From: Chamaecyparis obtusa
Taxonomy: Eukaryota; Streptophyta; Pinopsida; Cupressales; Cupressaceae
Assembly: GCA_027943335.1 (NCBI GenBank)
Contig: BSBK01000871.1
Location: 632,501 to 696,500, forward strand
Length of the DNA: 64,000 nucleotides
Direction of reading: 5' to 3'
Shown here: piece after piece, positions 13,194 to 23,070 of the stretch
Position numbering within the stretch: the first letter of the stretch is position 1
How the letters are laid out: the number at the start of each line of letters is the position of its first letter
Program-made: the position numbers and the translations under genes
Notes under the pieces: generated by a model
What the model was told of the DNA's origin: nothing
Seen by the model: only the letters and a program-made list of their open reading frames with translations
Database searches by the model: none

Positions 13194-13639
13194 GGTGCTA
13201 ATTGCTAGTCCATGTGACTGCACTAGATCCCAAATTGAAAACATACCCAAATGGTGATTTTCTATCATCAATGAAACCTCCCCAATCTGAGTATGTAAAA
13301 CCAATAATTTTAGGTTCATGAGTTCTGTTGTACAGGAGAACAAAATCAAAAGTACCCTTCACATAACATAGCACATGCTTCACTACTACCCAGTGATCAT
13401 CCTTGGGGTTGTCATGAAGCATGAAATGTTGCTCACTGTAAAAATGAGATCATACCTGGTAGTAGTAAGGTAGATGAGACTGCCCACCAAGTGCCTAAAT
13501 GTTGATTTGTTCACCACAGGTGAATCTAATTTGGTTGTCAACTTTAGCCCTTTCTCCATAGATGTGGATGCAGGTTTTCAAGCTTGCATCTAAAACTTGT
13601 CCATCATTTTGTGGGCATACTTAGACTGAGATAAGAAGA
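13194..13639 (-). pseudogene. copia H: RT C-terminus and RNase H
   Basis: Minus-strand frames read, in order, SKYAHKMMDKF, HLVGSLIYLTTTRYD, then KHVLCYVKGTFDFVLLY, SDWGGFIDDRKSPFGYVFNLGSSAVTWTS. These are the RT thumb and the start of copia RNase H (normally ADWAGD.DDRKSTSGY). The RNase H stops abruptly at the LTR fragment. Stops are present. Confidence 0.88.
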
Positions 13640-13930
13640 TGATGCAGGCGCATCCTGAAAGTCTAATCATTTCAATTATTTGGGATTCTACATATATTTT
13701 CAATGGTTAATTTTCATATTGTGGAGTTGACAACGAAGTTGTCACCTTCACAATTGTACAAATCCTTTATTATATTAAAATACTTAATTCTACCCAACTA
13801 TTAAATTATTAAAATACCCATTAAAACCTAGACTCAAGTCAACCATTACATTATGAAAATTAACCATTGAAAATATATGTAGAATCCCAGATAATTGAAA
13901 TGATTAGACTTTCAGGATGTTCTTGCATCA
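13640..13930. mobile_element. MITE-like element with about 80-bp terminal inverted repeats
   Basis: The left arm (13640-about 13717) and right arm (about 13853-13930) are inverted repeats with few mismatches. They begin TGATGCA and end TGCATCA. GAAGA flanks both sides (13635-13639 and 13931-13935) as a perfect 5-bp target duplication. Ignoring the insert and one GAAGA makes the copia H RT frame continuous across the site, which supports the boundaries. The AT-rich middle is about 135 bp and has no coding signs. The TG..CA ends with a 5-bp duplication resemble an LTR element, but the long inverted ends are like a MITE. Confidence 0.87.
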
Positions 13931-15177
13931 GAAGATACTACCTTCAATATATCAAACTTCAACACCTAAAAAATAGTGCAAAAGGCCCAAGTCTATCATG
14001 TCAAAAGATTGACACAAACTCTATTTGATCTGATTGATCAAAAGTGTTGAACTACCAGTAATAATGAGGTCATCAACTTAGAAAAAAAGAAGAAGAATAT
14101 CATCACTAGTATTTTTGACATTCAAATTAGAATCAGGTGTGCTCCTCTGAAAACCATTATCTAAAAGGTACTTGTTAATTTTTATGTACCAAGCCCAAGG
14201 AACCTATTTTAGGCCATAGAGTGCTTGCACTAATCTTCACACTTGATGCTCTTTTCCAACAACCTTGAAACCAAGATATTGCATCATGCAGACTTCTTAT
14301 TGCAACTCATCATTGAGGAAGGAACTCTTAACATCTATCTACTGCACTTCCCATCCAAACTAGGCTTCTATAGCAAGGACAATCCATATGGTAACCATTT
14401 TGGCTATAGGAGCAAAAGTCTCCTCATAGTCAATGTCTTCTTTCTATGAGAACCCTCTAGAAATAAGGTGAGTTTTATGCTTTTCAAATGAGTCGTCAAC
14501 TATGTCTTCTTTCTGTGAGAACCCCCTAGAAATAAGGTGATTTTTGTGCTTTTCAAATGAGTCGTCAACTTTATACATAACTTTATAGACCAATTTGTAG
14601 CTAATGGGCTTCTTCCCTAGAGGAAGATCAGAAAGGGCCCAAGTGTTGTTCTTCAGAGGACTCTAGTATTCAACTTCCATAGTCACGTCCCACTCAAGAA
14701 TCCCTTTAGCCTCAATATATGTTTGAGGCTCAAAAATACTATGAATGTTGGCCATGAAAGAAAAGTTGATTGTATCATGTTGCTTTCTCTTGTTTCTAGA
14801 AGATCTACTCTCGATGAGGTTTGCAGGATGGAGATCATTGATAGTCTTAGCCCACCATTTAGGCCAAAGATCAGTAGAATAACCAACACTAGATGCAAGA
14901 GGAATAACTAGAATAGGTTAAACAAGAGGATCATCATCTAGAGTAAATTCAAGTAGTGCATCATTAAAGTTAGAGAATGCATCATCCCTCCAATCAGGTG
15001 AACCAAATGGAAGTCAAACAACCAAATCAGTAGCCTTCAAAGGTTGATCCTTAGACATATGCAGGGGTGAAGAGAGATAAAAAGGTCATCATTATTCATC
15101 AAAGACAACATCATAACTAAAGATAAGATTACCAGTGTCTACATCAATCAGTCGTTAAGCCTTTTGGTTGTCATTAT
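13931..15177 (-). pseudogene. copia H: N-terminal RT and connecting region
   Basis: Minus-strand reading, with frame changes, gives FEKHKTHLISRGFSQKED, MVTIWIVLAIEA, IDVKSSFLNDELQ and VVGKEHQV. These match the copia RT signature (KARLVAKGF..., TIR..LAIAA..., DVKSAFLNGEL...). 14683-14898 and the rest up to 15177 correspond to the variable stretch between integrase and RT. Several stops occur. A 69-bp tandem duplication lies inside. Confidence 0.85.
14433..14570. repeat. 69-bp tandem duplication within copia H RT
   Basis: Two adjacent 69-bp units (14433-14501 and 14502-14570) differ at only a few bases. 69 is 23 codons, so the duplication keeps the RT frame and doubles the K-H-K-T-H-L-I-S-R-G-F-S-Q block. 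Confidence 0.9.
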
Positions 15178-16292
15178 TGTTAGGAATGGGAACACTGAGA
15201 GGGTGGGGTGAATCAGTGTTCACTGTATTTTAACTTTTTACTTTAATCTTTATGCTAAACATAAATGCTTAAGAACTGAATTAAATATTCACATAAACAT
15301 GAAACATGAAATCAACATGTGACACCAATATGGTTACAGGGAAACCCAAATCGGTAAAAACCTCAGTGGGACTTGATACCCACTAATAATTTGCACTAGT
15401 GTTTTGTGATCCTTGTTAGAAGATCCTTTACCCTATTAGGAGTAGCTTTACAATGCTTTAAGTATAGTAGACCTTGTTAAGGTTTGGACCCTGTTAGGAG
15501 TCTTTTACAATGATCCCTGTTAGGGGAGTGGACTCACTATCCTAGATCTCATTGCTCAAATAGTGAAGGCTACAATCTTCTGAATTAGATACACACTATA
15601 TTTGCAGGTGAACTGTTTACTGTGACATTGCTTGTCAGATCAGTTCTTTTGGTGTGCTAATGCTTTGACCTCTAGCAAACCTCTAATACATCTTATTCTC
15701 ACTTCGCATACTTCTGCTCTGCTTATCACAACTCTATTTTCACTTCCATGCCAAATACAATGGGTGCACCTTATATTTATGCACTTATACAAACAAAATA
15801 ATTAGGTCAACCCTAAAACTAATTACAAACAATGCTTCCAAATGAATTGGCTTGAGCGTGCTTACAATTATACATGTACATATGTCAGAAACCTAAGTAC
15901 AATGGGCGCATGGCCTTTACAACATTAAATTATAATCGCAAACCAAAAAGCTAACTGTTAGCTCTATTATGTTCGCTACTGGCACACACTGACTGTGCAA
16001 CTTCAACTAACTGTAACTTTCACATCTTTGCATATCTATTTATGCTCTCATAGACTAAGCATAAGTATGGTCTAACAACCTTAACTTCCAAGGTGCATAC
16101 CATAGTTCATCCGTACACATGTGCATTGATGCTTTGAGCTGCTGGGACTCTGTATACTGTCCAGTCTTCAACACTTAACTAAATTATTATCTTTACACCA
16201 AGTGTGTTGTCTCCAAACTGCTATATGACTTTGTTGCTATAATGAAAACACTATATCTAGTCATATACTTTAATATAGACAACTTGCCAACA
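15178..16292 (-). repeat. solo LTR of a copia-type element in copia H
   Basis: It starts TGTTAGGAATGGGAACACTG and ends CTTGCCAACA. ATTAT (15173-15177) and ATTGT (16293-16297) flank it as a one-mismatch 5-bp target duplication. The copia H coding region resumes on both sides. On the plus strand the GAGGGTGGGGTGAATCAG block is near the left end and a GGGAAACCC..GGTAAAAACCTC fold-back is at 15335-15364. This is the same plan as the LTRs at 51577 and 57772, and it implies minus orientation. No internal domain or second LTR is present, so unequal recombination has probably removed the body. Small open frames inside are not genes. Confidence 0.85.
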
Positions 16293-16769
16293 ATTGTACC
16301 CTATGAACATAATTTTTTGACTCTTGAAATCAAATTTGGAGTGTTGGACATCTAGAATCCATACATATGCTAAAGAGCCAAAGACTTTATGATGACTAAT
16401 CCTAGGCTTGTGACCAGACCAAGCTTCCTCAAGATTCTTACCCTTAACAACCTATGTAGGAGACCAATTAATAAGATAGACTACAATGAAAACTATTTAT
16501 GCCCAAAATTTCTTAGGAATGCTCTTGCATCCCATCATTGACCTAGCCATTTCAGTGAGAGTGTTCTTTCAATGTTCAACAATGTCATTTTTTGGTGGAG
16601 TGTAAGGTGTGGTTAACTAGTTTTTGATGTCATGTGTATCACATAAGGTAGAGAAAGTAGTAGAAAAAAACTCCCCCCCCCATTATCTAACCTAAGATTG
16701 ATAGTAGGATAGTTAGACTCTTTTTCTACTAAGCCCTTCAATTTTTGAAATACAATAAACACATCTAAT
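16293..16769 (-). pseudogene. copia H: integrase core, C-terminal part
   Basis: Minus-strand frames give QKLKG..., then TPYTPPKNDIVEH, KNTLTEMARSMM, GKNLEEAWSGHKPRISHHKVFGSLAYA. These match the copia integrase (TPYTPQQNGVAERKN..., EAWSG.KP.V.HLKVFG..AY). In place of the catalytic Glu context N-G-V-A-E it reads N-D-I-V-E. The domain continues at 51498-51576 beyond the nested plus-strand copia. Confidence 0.88.
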
Positions 16770-18264
16770 TGTTGGAAACTGTAATTGAAGCAATTGTTGT
16801 ATTTTCATTAATGTCAAACCTTAACTGGTAAGACAGTTGCTATCTAAGAAAGTACTATATCTATTGATTGATGAGAAGGATTAGGGTAAAGGTGATAACA
16901 ATAGTACCTAGAGAAAGGTTGAGTTATTTGATACTTCAATGAGTACTTGATTATGTGGCACAATGATAAGATAATGTATTTTTTATCTAAGTAAGAAGTA
17001 AGACTGAACAAGTAGGCTTAACCGAGCAAAAGTGAAGAAATCTAGTTTAAGTCGAGTGATGTTAGTGTCGACCGAGCCAGTATATGCTAAGTAAATTCAG
17101 TATTGATTGAACATCTATTTTATTGCCGAGTGATAGCATTAGCCGAGGGAGACAGTTTGAATACATGACCGAGCTACGCAGTGATGATCGAGGAGTTGAA
17201 CATAGTATTGACCGAGTGTTAGTAATTTACATTTGAGGAAGAATTCAGATTCCCAGCCGACTTAGTTGAATTCTTGGATTATGTAAATCATGTTGACTTT
17301 ATTAATTGATTGTATGGAGCATTTAATACATAGTAAACTATTTTATTGTGATTTCAATAAAAGAGATTGAAGATGTTTCTATAAGGATGGATGAAGAACA
17401 TGAATGTTGGAAGGATTCGATGAATCTGACCTAAACCTAAGATCTACAGATGAGATTAAGCAGAAAAAGATGGATTGACCTATTGAAGAGGTATATAGGA
17501 AAACCTAAGTGTGAGGTTAAACAATGATGCTAGAGTTGTTGATATTATTGACTGATAAAGAAGAAAGGCTGAAGGTGAAGGAGTTGATCAAAGTTGTGAT
17601 TGCTTGAAGGGATTTCTGACCAGACCAGTGATGGAGATGGAAATGGAACTCAGTCAGTAAGCCAGCATAAATGTGAGAATTGGATATGTTATTTGCAAAG
17701 TGAGTTGTATGTTTTCAGAATAGATATTACTGTTACTTTCTAACCATTGTATCAGTCTAAATCCTTTAATCAAGGTTGACCTAACAGTCATTGTTTAAAT
17801 CCTTTAATCAAGGTTGCATTCTAATGGAATGTACTTAAGTCCTCTAACAAGGTGCACTCCTAACAAGGTGGTTGAAATCCTTTAACAAGGTCACACTAGC
17901 AGTGTGTTTGTAAACCTTTGACAAGGTTGGCTTTTCATAGAGCTCACTTCAGAAAAGTGAAAATATCAGTAACATGTTACAAAGTGGTTTTTCCCAAATT
18001 GGGTTTCCACTATATATCTTAGTGTCAATACTTGTGTGAATGTTTTGGTTTGAACATTTCTATGTTTTGCAAGTTAAATAATGTTGGATAGTGGACTGCA
18101 TTGTTATATGTTTTTGGCATACATTCTGTAATGACCGAGTAGTGTTGATTATTAGATCTGAGATTGTTTGAAGTGTTTAAAAGTTTAATTGATACATCTG
18201 GACCTGAGAACAACTGATTCACCCCCCCCCCCCCCCCTCTATGTTGTTCTAAATCATATTAATA
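16770..18264 (+). repeat. 5' LTR of the plus-strand copia
   Basis: It begins TGTTGGAAACTG and ends ...ATATTAATA just before the primer-binding site; the final CA appears as TA. Near the 3' end it carries a GTGGTTTTTCCC..TTGGGTTTCCAC fold-back (17984-18010) and GATTCA followed by 16 C (18222-18237). The GACCGAGC motif recurs several times in U3. By eye it differs from the 3' LTR at roughly 4-5% of positions. Confidence 0.93.
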
Positions 18265-18266
18265 AT

Positions 18267-18277
18267 TGGTATCAAAG
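18267..18277 (+). other. primer-binding site of the plus-strand copia
   Basis: TGGTATCAAAG lies two bases after the LTR end and matches the initiator methionine tRNA complement used by most plant copia elements. Confidence 0.85.
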
Positions 18278-18321
18278 TTGTTGGTGCTTACACAGAACAA
18301 GTTTGAAGGTACTTGAAGGAA

Positions 18322-19200
18322 ATGATCAAGATGTATAAAAAGGAGGTACCGAAGTTGAATAAGGAGAACTTCCCTGCATGGCAGATTTTGATGAAACTGC
18401 ATCTAGCTGGTATTGGTGACTTAATAAAATATTATGTTGAACATGACTATGTTACACCTGTTGCACCTTTGACTACCGAGGAGATGAGAGCTAAATAGGA
18501 ACACAACCAAGCAATGTTGGAGATTGCATCTACCTTAAGCTATCCAGAATTTGAAGACATTAAAGATTACACAAATTCAAAGAAAATGTGGGACACTCTT
18601 GCAAATATCTATGGTGGTGACATAAATGTACTAAGGGAAAAAGCTAAAAGCCTGAGAGGTAAGTTTGATGAAATGAAAATGCAAGAAGGTGAAAATATTA
18701 CTCAATATTGTGGTAGAATCAAGGAGGTAGTAAATGCTATTAGGGGAGCTAATAGAACTATTGAAGATGAAACTATTATTTGAAAGGTATTGAGAACTCT
18801 GCTTCTTATATATGCCATCATAATTTCAGCAATTCAAGAATCTAGATGTAACCCTAGTAATGTTCTAACACTGGAAAGTCTTGTTGGTAAGCTTACTGCT
18901 TTTGAGCTTTCTAATTATGATAACTATATTGTTGTTAATGTTGAATCTACATTCAAGTCATAAATGGTTTTGCATAAGTCTAAGAGAGAACAAGAAAAGT
19001 GTATAAGTGATAGTGACACTTCTGATGAGGAAATAGAGGATCTTCAAGCTCTTATGGCCAGAAGATTGAAAAGAAGAAAAGGCAAATATAAAGGTAAACT
19101 TCCTATCATATATTTTTCATGTAACAAAGTTGTCCATACAGCTGCAAGATGTCCTGAAAGGGATGACAAGGATGAGGAAAGAGAAAGAAAGTAAAAGGAT
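18322..19200 (+). pseudogene. copia gag, broken
   Basis: The first ATG after the primer-binding site in this frame is 18322. The frame runs through NKENFPAWQILMKLHL, MWDTLANIYGG and QYCGRIKEVVNAIRGA, as expected of copia gag (UBN2-type). Stops occur near 18496, 18781 and 18961. The nucleocapsid knuckle near 19117-19150 reads YFSCNKVVHTAARC: the first Cys of the usual CX2CX4HX4C has become Tyr, so even the zinc site is damaged. A basic Arg/Lys stretch (RRLKRRKGKYKGK) precedes it. Confidence 0.87.
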
Positions 19201-19329
19201 AAGAGAGAAAATAGATGTTATCAAAGGTACAAGTACTACAAGGATAAAGATAATAAATCTTGTTATATTGTTTAAGAAGAAACTGACACTGATAATGATG
19301 CTTTTGAAATTGAAGTAGTTTATGTTGCT

Positions 19330-20560
19330 ATGAAAGATGAGTCTAATGAAGATGAGAAAGCTGCACTAGTTTCTTATGTGAGCAAAGGTGATAAATGGAT
19401 TATTGATAGTGGTTTCTCACATCACATGACTGGTGACAAAAGTAAATTTGAAACTCTAGATCATTACAAAGGTAGAAGTGTTAAGTTTGGTAATGATGCA
19501 ACATGTCCTGTAAAGGGTAAAGGATTAATTAAGCTGACTGATAAGATCACTTGTGAAAATGCTTATTGGGTTGAGGGTCTTAACTATAATTTTCTAAGTG
19601 CTGCACAGCTTAATAGCACTGGTTACCGAGTGGAGTTTCATCACAGAAAGGCTAAAATATTTGATGCCACTGGTGAACTGATTGGAAGTGGAGAATAGAC
19701 AAGAGGTAATTTGTTCTATCTAGATCTATCTAAAGAGACATGCTTGATTTCACAATTTGATGATATATGGTAATGGCATAAGAGGCTATGTCATGTTAAC
19801 TTTAACAATCTGGTAAAAATTAGTAAAAAGAAGAAAGAGGTTTTCTGAGATTGAAGAAACCTGATAATGTGATGTGCAAACAATGTCAGTTGGGTAAAAT
19901 GACAAACTCTAGTTTCAAGAGAAAGACTTTTACTTCTAAAAATGCTTTAGATCTGGTTCATACTAACCGTTGTGGACCTATGGGTGTACAAATCTATTGT
20001 GGTGCTAAATACTTTATTTTGTTTGTTGATGATTACACTAGGATGATGACTGTAATGTTTTTAAAAGAAAAATATGATGCATTTTAGTTGTTTAAGTGGT
20101 ATTTGGCTAAGGTTGAAAATGAAATAGGTAGAAACCTGAAATGTCTAAGATCTGACCAAGGTGGAGAGTTTATATCAAATGAGTTCAATTTGTTCTACAG
20201 TGATAGAGGAATCAAGAGACAGATGTCTACACCTAGAACACCTCCATAGAATGGTATAGCTGAGAGAAGGAATAGATCTATCATGGATTGTGCAAGGACA
20301 CTAATGATTGAGAAGAATGTTGCACAAAAGTTGGAAAGATGATGTAAGTATAGCTATTTATACCTTAAACTGAGTACAAATCAAAAAAGGTACAAATGTT
20401 ACACCTTATGAATTATGGCATAGTTATGAAGCTAATGTAAAATACTTTAGAATCTTTGGGAGAAAATGCTATATATTAAAAGATAATAGGAATGGAAAGT
20501 TTGATGCAAAAAGTGATGAGGGCATATTCCTAGGTTATTCCACAAAGAGTAAAGCTTACA
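19330..20560 (+). pseudogene. copia protease and integrase, broken
   Basis: The protease is at 19330-19698, with WIIDSGFSHHMTGD (intact D-S-G) and an LNYNFLSAAQL block. The integrase zinc region follows (HKRLCHVN..., then CKQCQLGKM, 19770-19920). The catalytic core has FILFVDDYTRMM (20020-20050), RSDQGGEF (20150) and a PP.NGIAERRNRS block (20240-20280) that holds the Glu, with a stop just before it. The tail towards 20560 includes IFLGYSTKSKAY-type residues. Stops and at least one frame change occur, and the core up to the second Asp has few changes. Confidence 0.88.
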
Positions 20561-21006
20561 AGTGTTTGAACTCTAACACTAACAAAATTGCGGAAAGTGT
20601 AAATGTGAAAGTTGACAAATATGTAGAGAAGAATGAATAGGAAAGAAAAAGAGAACCTAAAGATTATAGATCTTTTGTCTATATAGAAGAAGGAGAGGTG
20701 AGTAACACACTTGCACCTAATGCAGAGTCTCAGATAAGCAATGTCGAGCATCAGGGAGATAATGTCAAGCATCAAGAGGATGCTGCCAAGCATCAGGAGG
20801 ATGTTGCCAAGAGTCAGGAGGATGTTTTCGAGCATCAGGAAGAGGTTGTCGAGCAATCAAAGGTTGAATCTGATAATCTTACTGATGAACCTGAAGAGCA
20901 AGGAGAAAATAAATCTGAACCTACTTTGGCATAGTATGTAAGAAGACAGCACAAGCCTGAGAAAATCATTGGAGATAAAGAAACTAGAGTTCTGACCAAA
21001 AGAAAG
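20561..21006 (+). pseudogene. copia integrase-RT linker with a repeated HQEDVAK-like motif
   Basis: The plus frame at 20698-20934 contains short repeats of the form H-Q-E/G-D-x-A/V-K-H/S (seven tandem-like units of about 24-27 bp, roughly 20740-20850). An acidic Glu-rich stretch follows. Linkers between integrase and RT are known to be variable in copia. No function is implied. The opposite-strand frame (20530-20856) is a shadow of the repeat. Confidence 0.7.
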
Positions 21007-21587
21007 TTGAAAGATCCTAAATGTCTATTGTGTGAGTTTGAGCCTAAGACAACAAGGGAGGCATTAGAAAATGAAGACTGGATTCAAGCTATGAATGAAG
21101 AGATAGACCAAATAGAAAAGAATGATATTTGGACTCTTGTGCCAAGAACAGAAAACAAAAATGTCATTGGAACAAAATGGGTATTTAGAAACAATCTTAA
21201 TGAACATGGACAAATGAAAAGGAATAAAGCAAGGCTGGTATGCAAGGGTTATGCACAAGAAGAAGGAATAGACTATGGGGAGATATTTTCCCATGTAGCA
21301 AGATTAGGAGTGAGAACTCTACTTGCATATGATGCTTATGGAGATTTCAAGGTATACCAAATGGATGTCAAGTCTGCATTTTTGAATGGTATATTAGAAG
21401 AAGTGTACATTGAGCAACCTGAAGGATTTTTTGATCCAAACAAGAGACATATGGTTTGCAAGCTAAACGAGGTGATGTATGGATCAAAGCAAGCCCCCGG
21501 AGCATGGTATGAGAGGTTGCACAATTGCTCGATACAGATTAGATTTTCAAGGAAAAATGACAACAACAATCTGTACATGAAAGATGA
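21007..21587 (+). pseudogene. copia RT, first part, interrupted by CACTA
   Basis: The plus frame opens with TREALENEDWIQAMNEEI and passes through WTLVPR, GTKWVFRNNLNEHGQ, ARLVCKGYAQEEGIDY, YQMDVKSAFLNGILEEVYIEQPEGF and YGSKQAPGAWYERL, the standard fingers and palm of copia RT. It runs into the CACTA terminus at 21588. The catalytic FVDDI lies beyond the transposon at 39050. The frame is in phase with that part if the insert and one TGA are ignored. Confidence 0.94.
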
Positions 21588-22138
21588 CACTACTACATTT
21601 GGGGTCAAATTTTGACAGCCATTTGTCAAATTTGCAACGCTAATTTGTCAGCATTTCAACAGATGCGTCTATCACCATTTTTGTGTAGGAAATTGCAATA
21701 GAAGACGTATTCGTCAGTTTACCGAGACCATATCACGTCGAAAAGTTGCATTTCAACAACAGCTTCATTATGGCATTTTCTATGGTTTATCCATCGAAAT
21801 TACGACACAATGACCTATTAACTATCAAAAAGATATCTTTTCCAACATTATAACTGTTGGAATAGCAACAGTTTCCACTTATTTCTGATAGATATACCCA
21901 TCGGTGATATGGTGTTATTGTCAAAGGTTCTGTCGAAAAATACTATTTGCGACACTTAAAATGTCGGAAGAGTGACAATCATTCATTATTTCTCTGACAG
22001 ATTCCCTGTCAAATGTATAGCATTACTGTCAGAACTTTTGTCGTAAATTAGTTTTTTCTAACATTTTATCTATCAAATTCGTAGCACTTCTATCGGAATT
22101 AATGATTAAGTGTCAAAAAACCAACGGATAAGCACATT
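21588..22138. repeat. left CACTA terminal inverted repeat and subterminal repeat zone
   Basis: The first ~30 bp match the right end in inverse orientation with a few mismatches. The next 500 bp hold many short variants of CTGTCAAA, CTATCAAA, CTGTCGAAA, CTATCGGAA and AATGTCGGAA in both orientations. In En/Spm such subterminal clusters bind the TNPA protein; that role is inferred here from position. No coding frame is seen. Confidence 0.8.
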
Positions 22139-22581
22139 AAAGATAAAACAGCTCAAGACACCATCATAGGTTCTCTCTTTCTTCGGTCTATATTATTGAC
22201 AGAATGTTTTACCTTTCATTAGCTCATCAAATTTATAGATTTGAAAGAATTTAATAGAATATTTTCATGACAATGTATATTATTTATGTTGAAGTTGCAC
22301 GAATTTATCTACTTCGCACACTTGTAGACTATGAGGACAATGATAAAGAAGCATGGCCATCACCATGCTTCTTCATCATCATCCTCATAGTCTACAAGTG
22401 CACAAAGTAGATAAATTTGTGCAACATCAACTTAAATAATATACATTATCATGAAAATATTCTATTAAATTCTTTCAAATCCCCGGATTTGATGAGCTAA
22501 TGAAAGGTAAAACATTTTTTCAATAATATAGACTGAAGAAAGAGAGAACCTATGATGGTCTCTTGAGTTGTTTTATCTTTA
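22139..22581. repeat. 443-bp near-perfect palindrome in CACTA
   Basis: Left arm 22139-about 22350 and right arm about 22370-22581 are reverse complements with only scattered mismatches and 1-4 base indels. Pairing continues almost to the centre (GAAGCATGG / CCATGCTTC around CCATCA). Transcribed from either strand it would form one long hairpin with a very small loop. No domain can be read in it. Possible TA flanks are seen, but no convincing longer target duplication. Confidence 0.92.
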
Positions 22582-22921
22582 GTCCTAGCTACTTGTTGAT
22601 CGTCGAGAATAATCACTGCCTTGCATTTATGTACACTGCACAAATTGATCCCAGTCTTGCAAAAACATTTTACACTTGTACATCTCATCAATACTAGAGG
22701 ACTAAAGTAATTTTATACGATCACTAGCACATTTCATGCATGGATGAGAAACAGTATCCAAATTTTCTAGATAACCATTTTTGAGAAGAGGAATGAGTGT
22801 AGGCCAAAGAAGGGATAATTCCACAACAAAAAGGAAGACATCTTTTTAGCCTGGGTCTGGATCCTACCCCAATTGTTGAAGGATCTAGGGCTAGTCTAGA
22901 AAGATGTCTTCCCATTCTTTC
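22582..22921 (-). pseudogene. possible further captured coding scraps, weak
   Basis: Minus-strand reading gives isolated short resemblances to NOG1: RHLSRL.LDPST near 22875-22910, PSLAY near 22805-22820, and YKCK near 22668-22680. They fall in three frames and not in protein order. Each is too short to be safe alone. They gain some weight from the clear NOG1-like pieces directly upstream. The hairpin at 22833-22912 lies here. Confidence 0.4.
22833..22912. repeat. 80-nt imperfect hairpin, pre-miRNA sized
   Basis: GGAAGACATCTTT...GATCCT and its inverted partner AGGATC...AAAGATGTCTTCC form arms of about 33 nt with roughly six mismatches, several of them G:U-compatible in RNA. The loop is about 14 nt. 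The right arm overlaps the weak NOG1-like RHLSRL segment, so it may be an inverted duplication of captured coding sequence. No mature plant miRNA was recognised. Confidence 0.75.
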
Positions 22922-23070
22922 TGCAACATTTTGTCCATCCATGATCTTAGGAATATCATCATCTTTCTACTCTTCATTTGCCAAAATATATCACTTCTTC
23001 AAGCTTGCAGAGTAATCTTATTAATAAAAGAACTCTTGCCAACATTAGGGTACCCACATATCAAAATAGT
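22922..23070 (-). pseudogene. NOG1-like gene fragments captured in CACTA
   Basis: Two adjacent minus-strand blocks match separate parts of the nucleolar GTP-binding protein 1 family. 23011-23070 reads [20 protein letters not shown], the G1/P-loop of NOG1 (GxxNxGKSS). 22922-23003 reads, with two stops and in another frame, SLKK, YILANEE, then KDDDIPKIMDGQNVA, which resembles the C-terminal block of NOG1 (YILxxxEWKxDxxPEIxDGxNVAD). NOG1 acts in 60S ribosome assembly. Here the GTPase domain beyond G1 is absent and distant parts are fused, so this is a gene scrap and not a gene. The family match is from memory of conserved motifs. 23041-23100 also begins a sequence repeated elsewhere in the CACTA arms. 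Confidence 0.75.

Noticed and set aside
16770..18264. LTR considered to end at the poly-C tract (18237)
   Set aside because: The sister LTR continues alike to about 51497 and the primer-binding site starts at 18267, so the LTR includes the stretch after poly-C.
22833..22912. Hairpin considered as miR482/2118
   Set aside because: The arm contains TCTTCCCATTC near its edge but not the rest of the mature sequence. No known miRNA recognised.
22966..23070. P-loop considered as part of an NBS-LRR resistance gene
   Set aside because: The motif is GYPNVGKSS, not GMGGVGKTT, and the neighbouring block resembles the NOG1 C-terminus.
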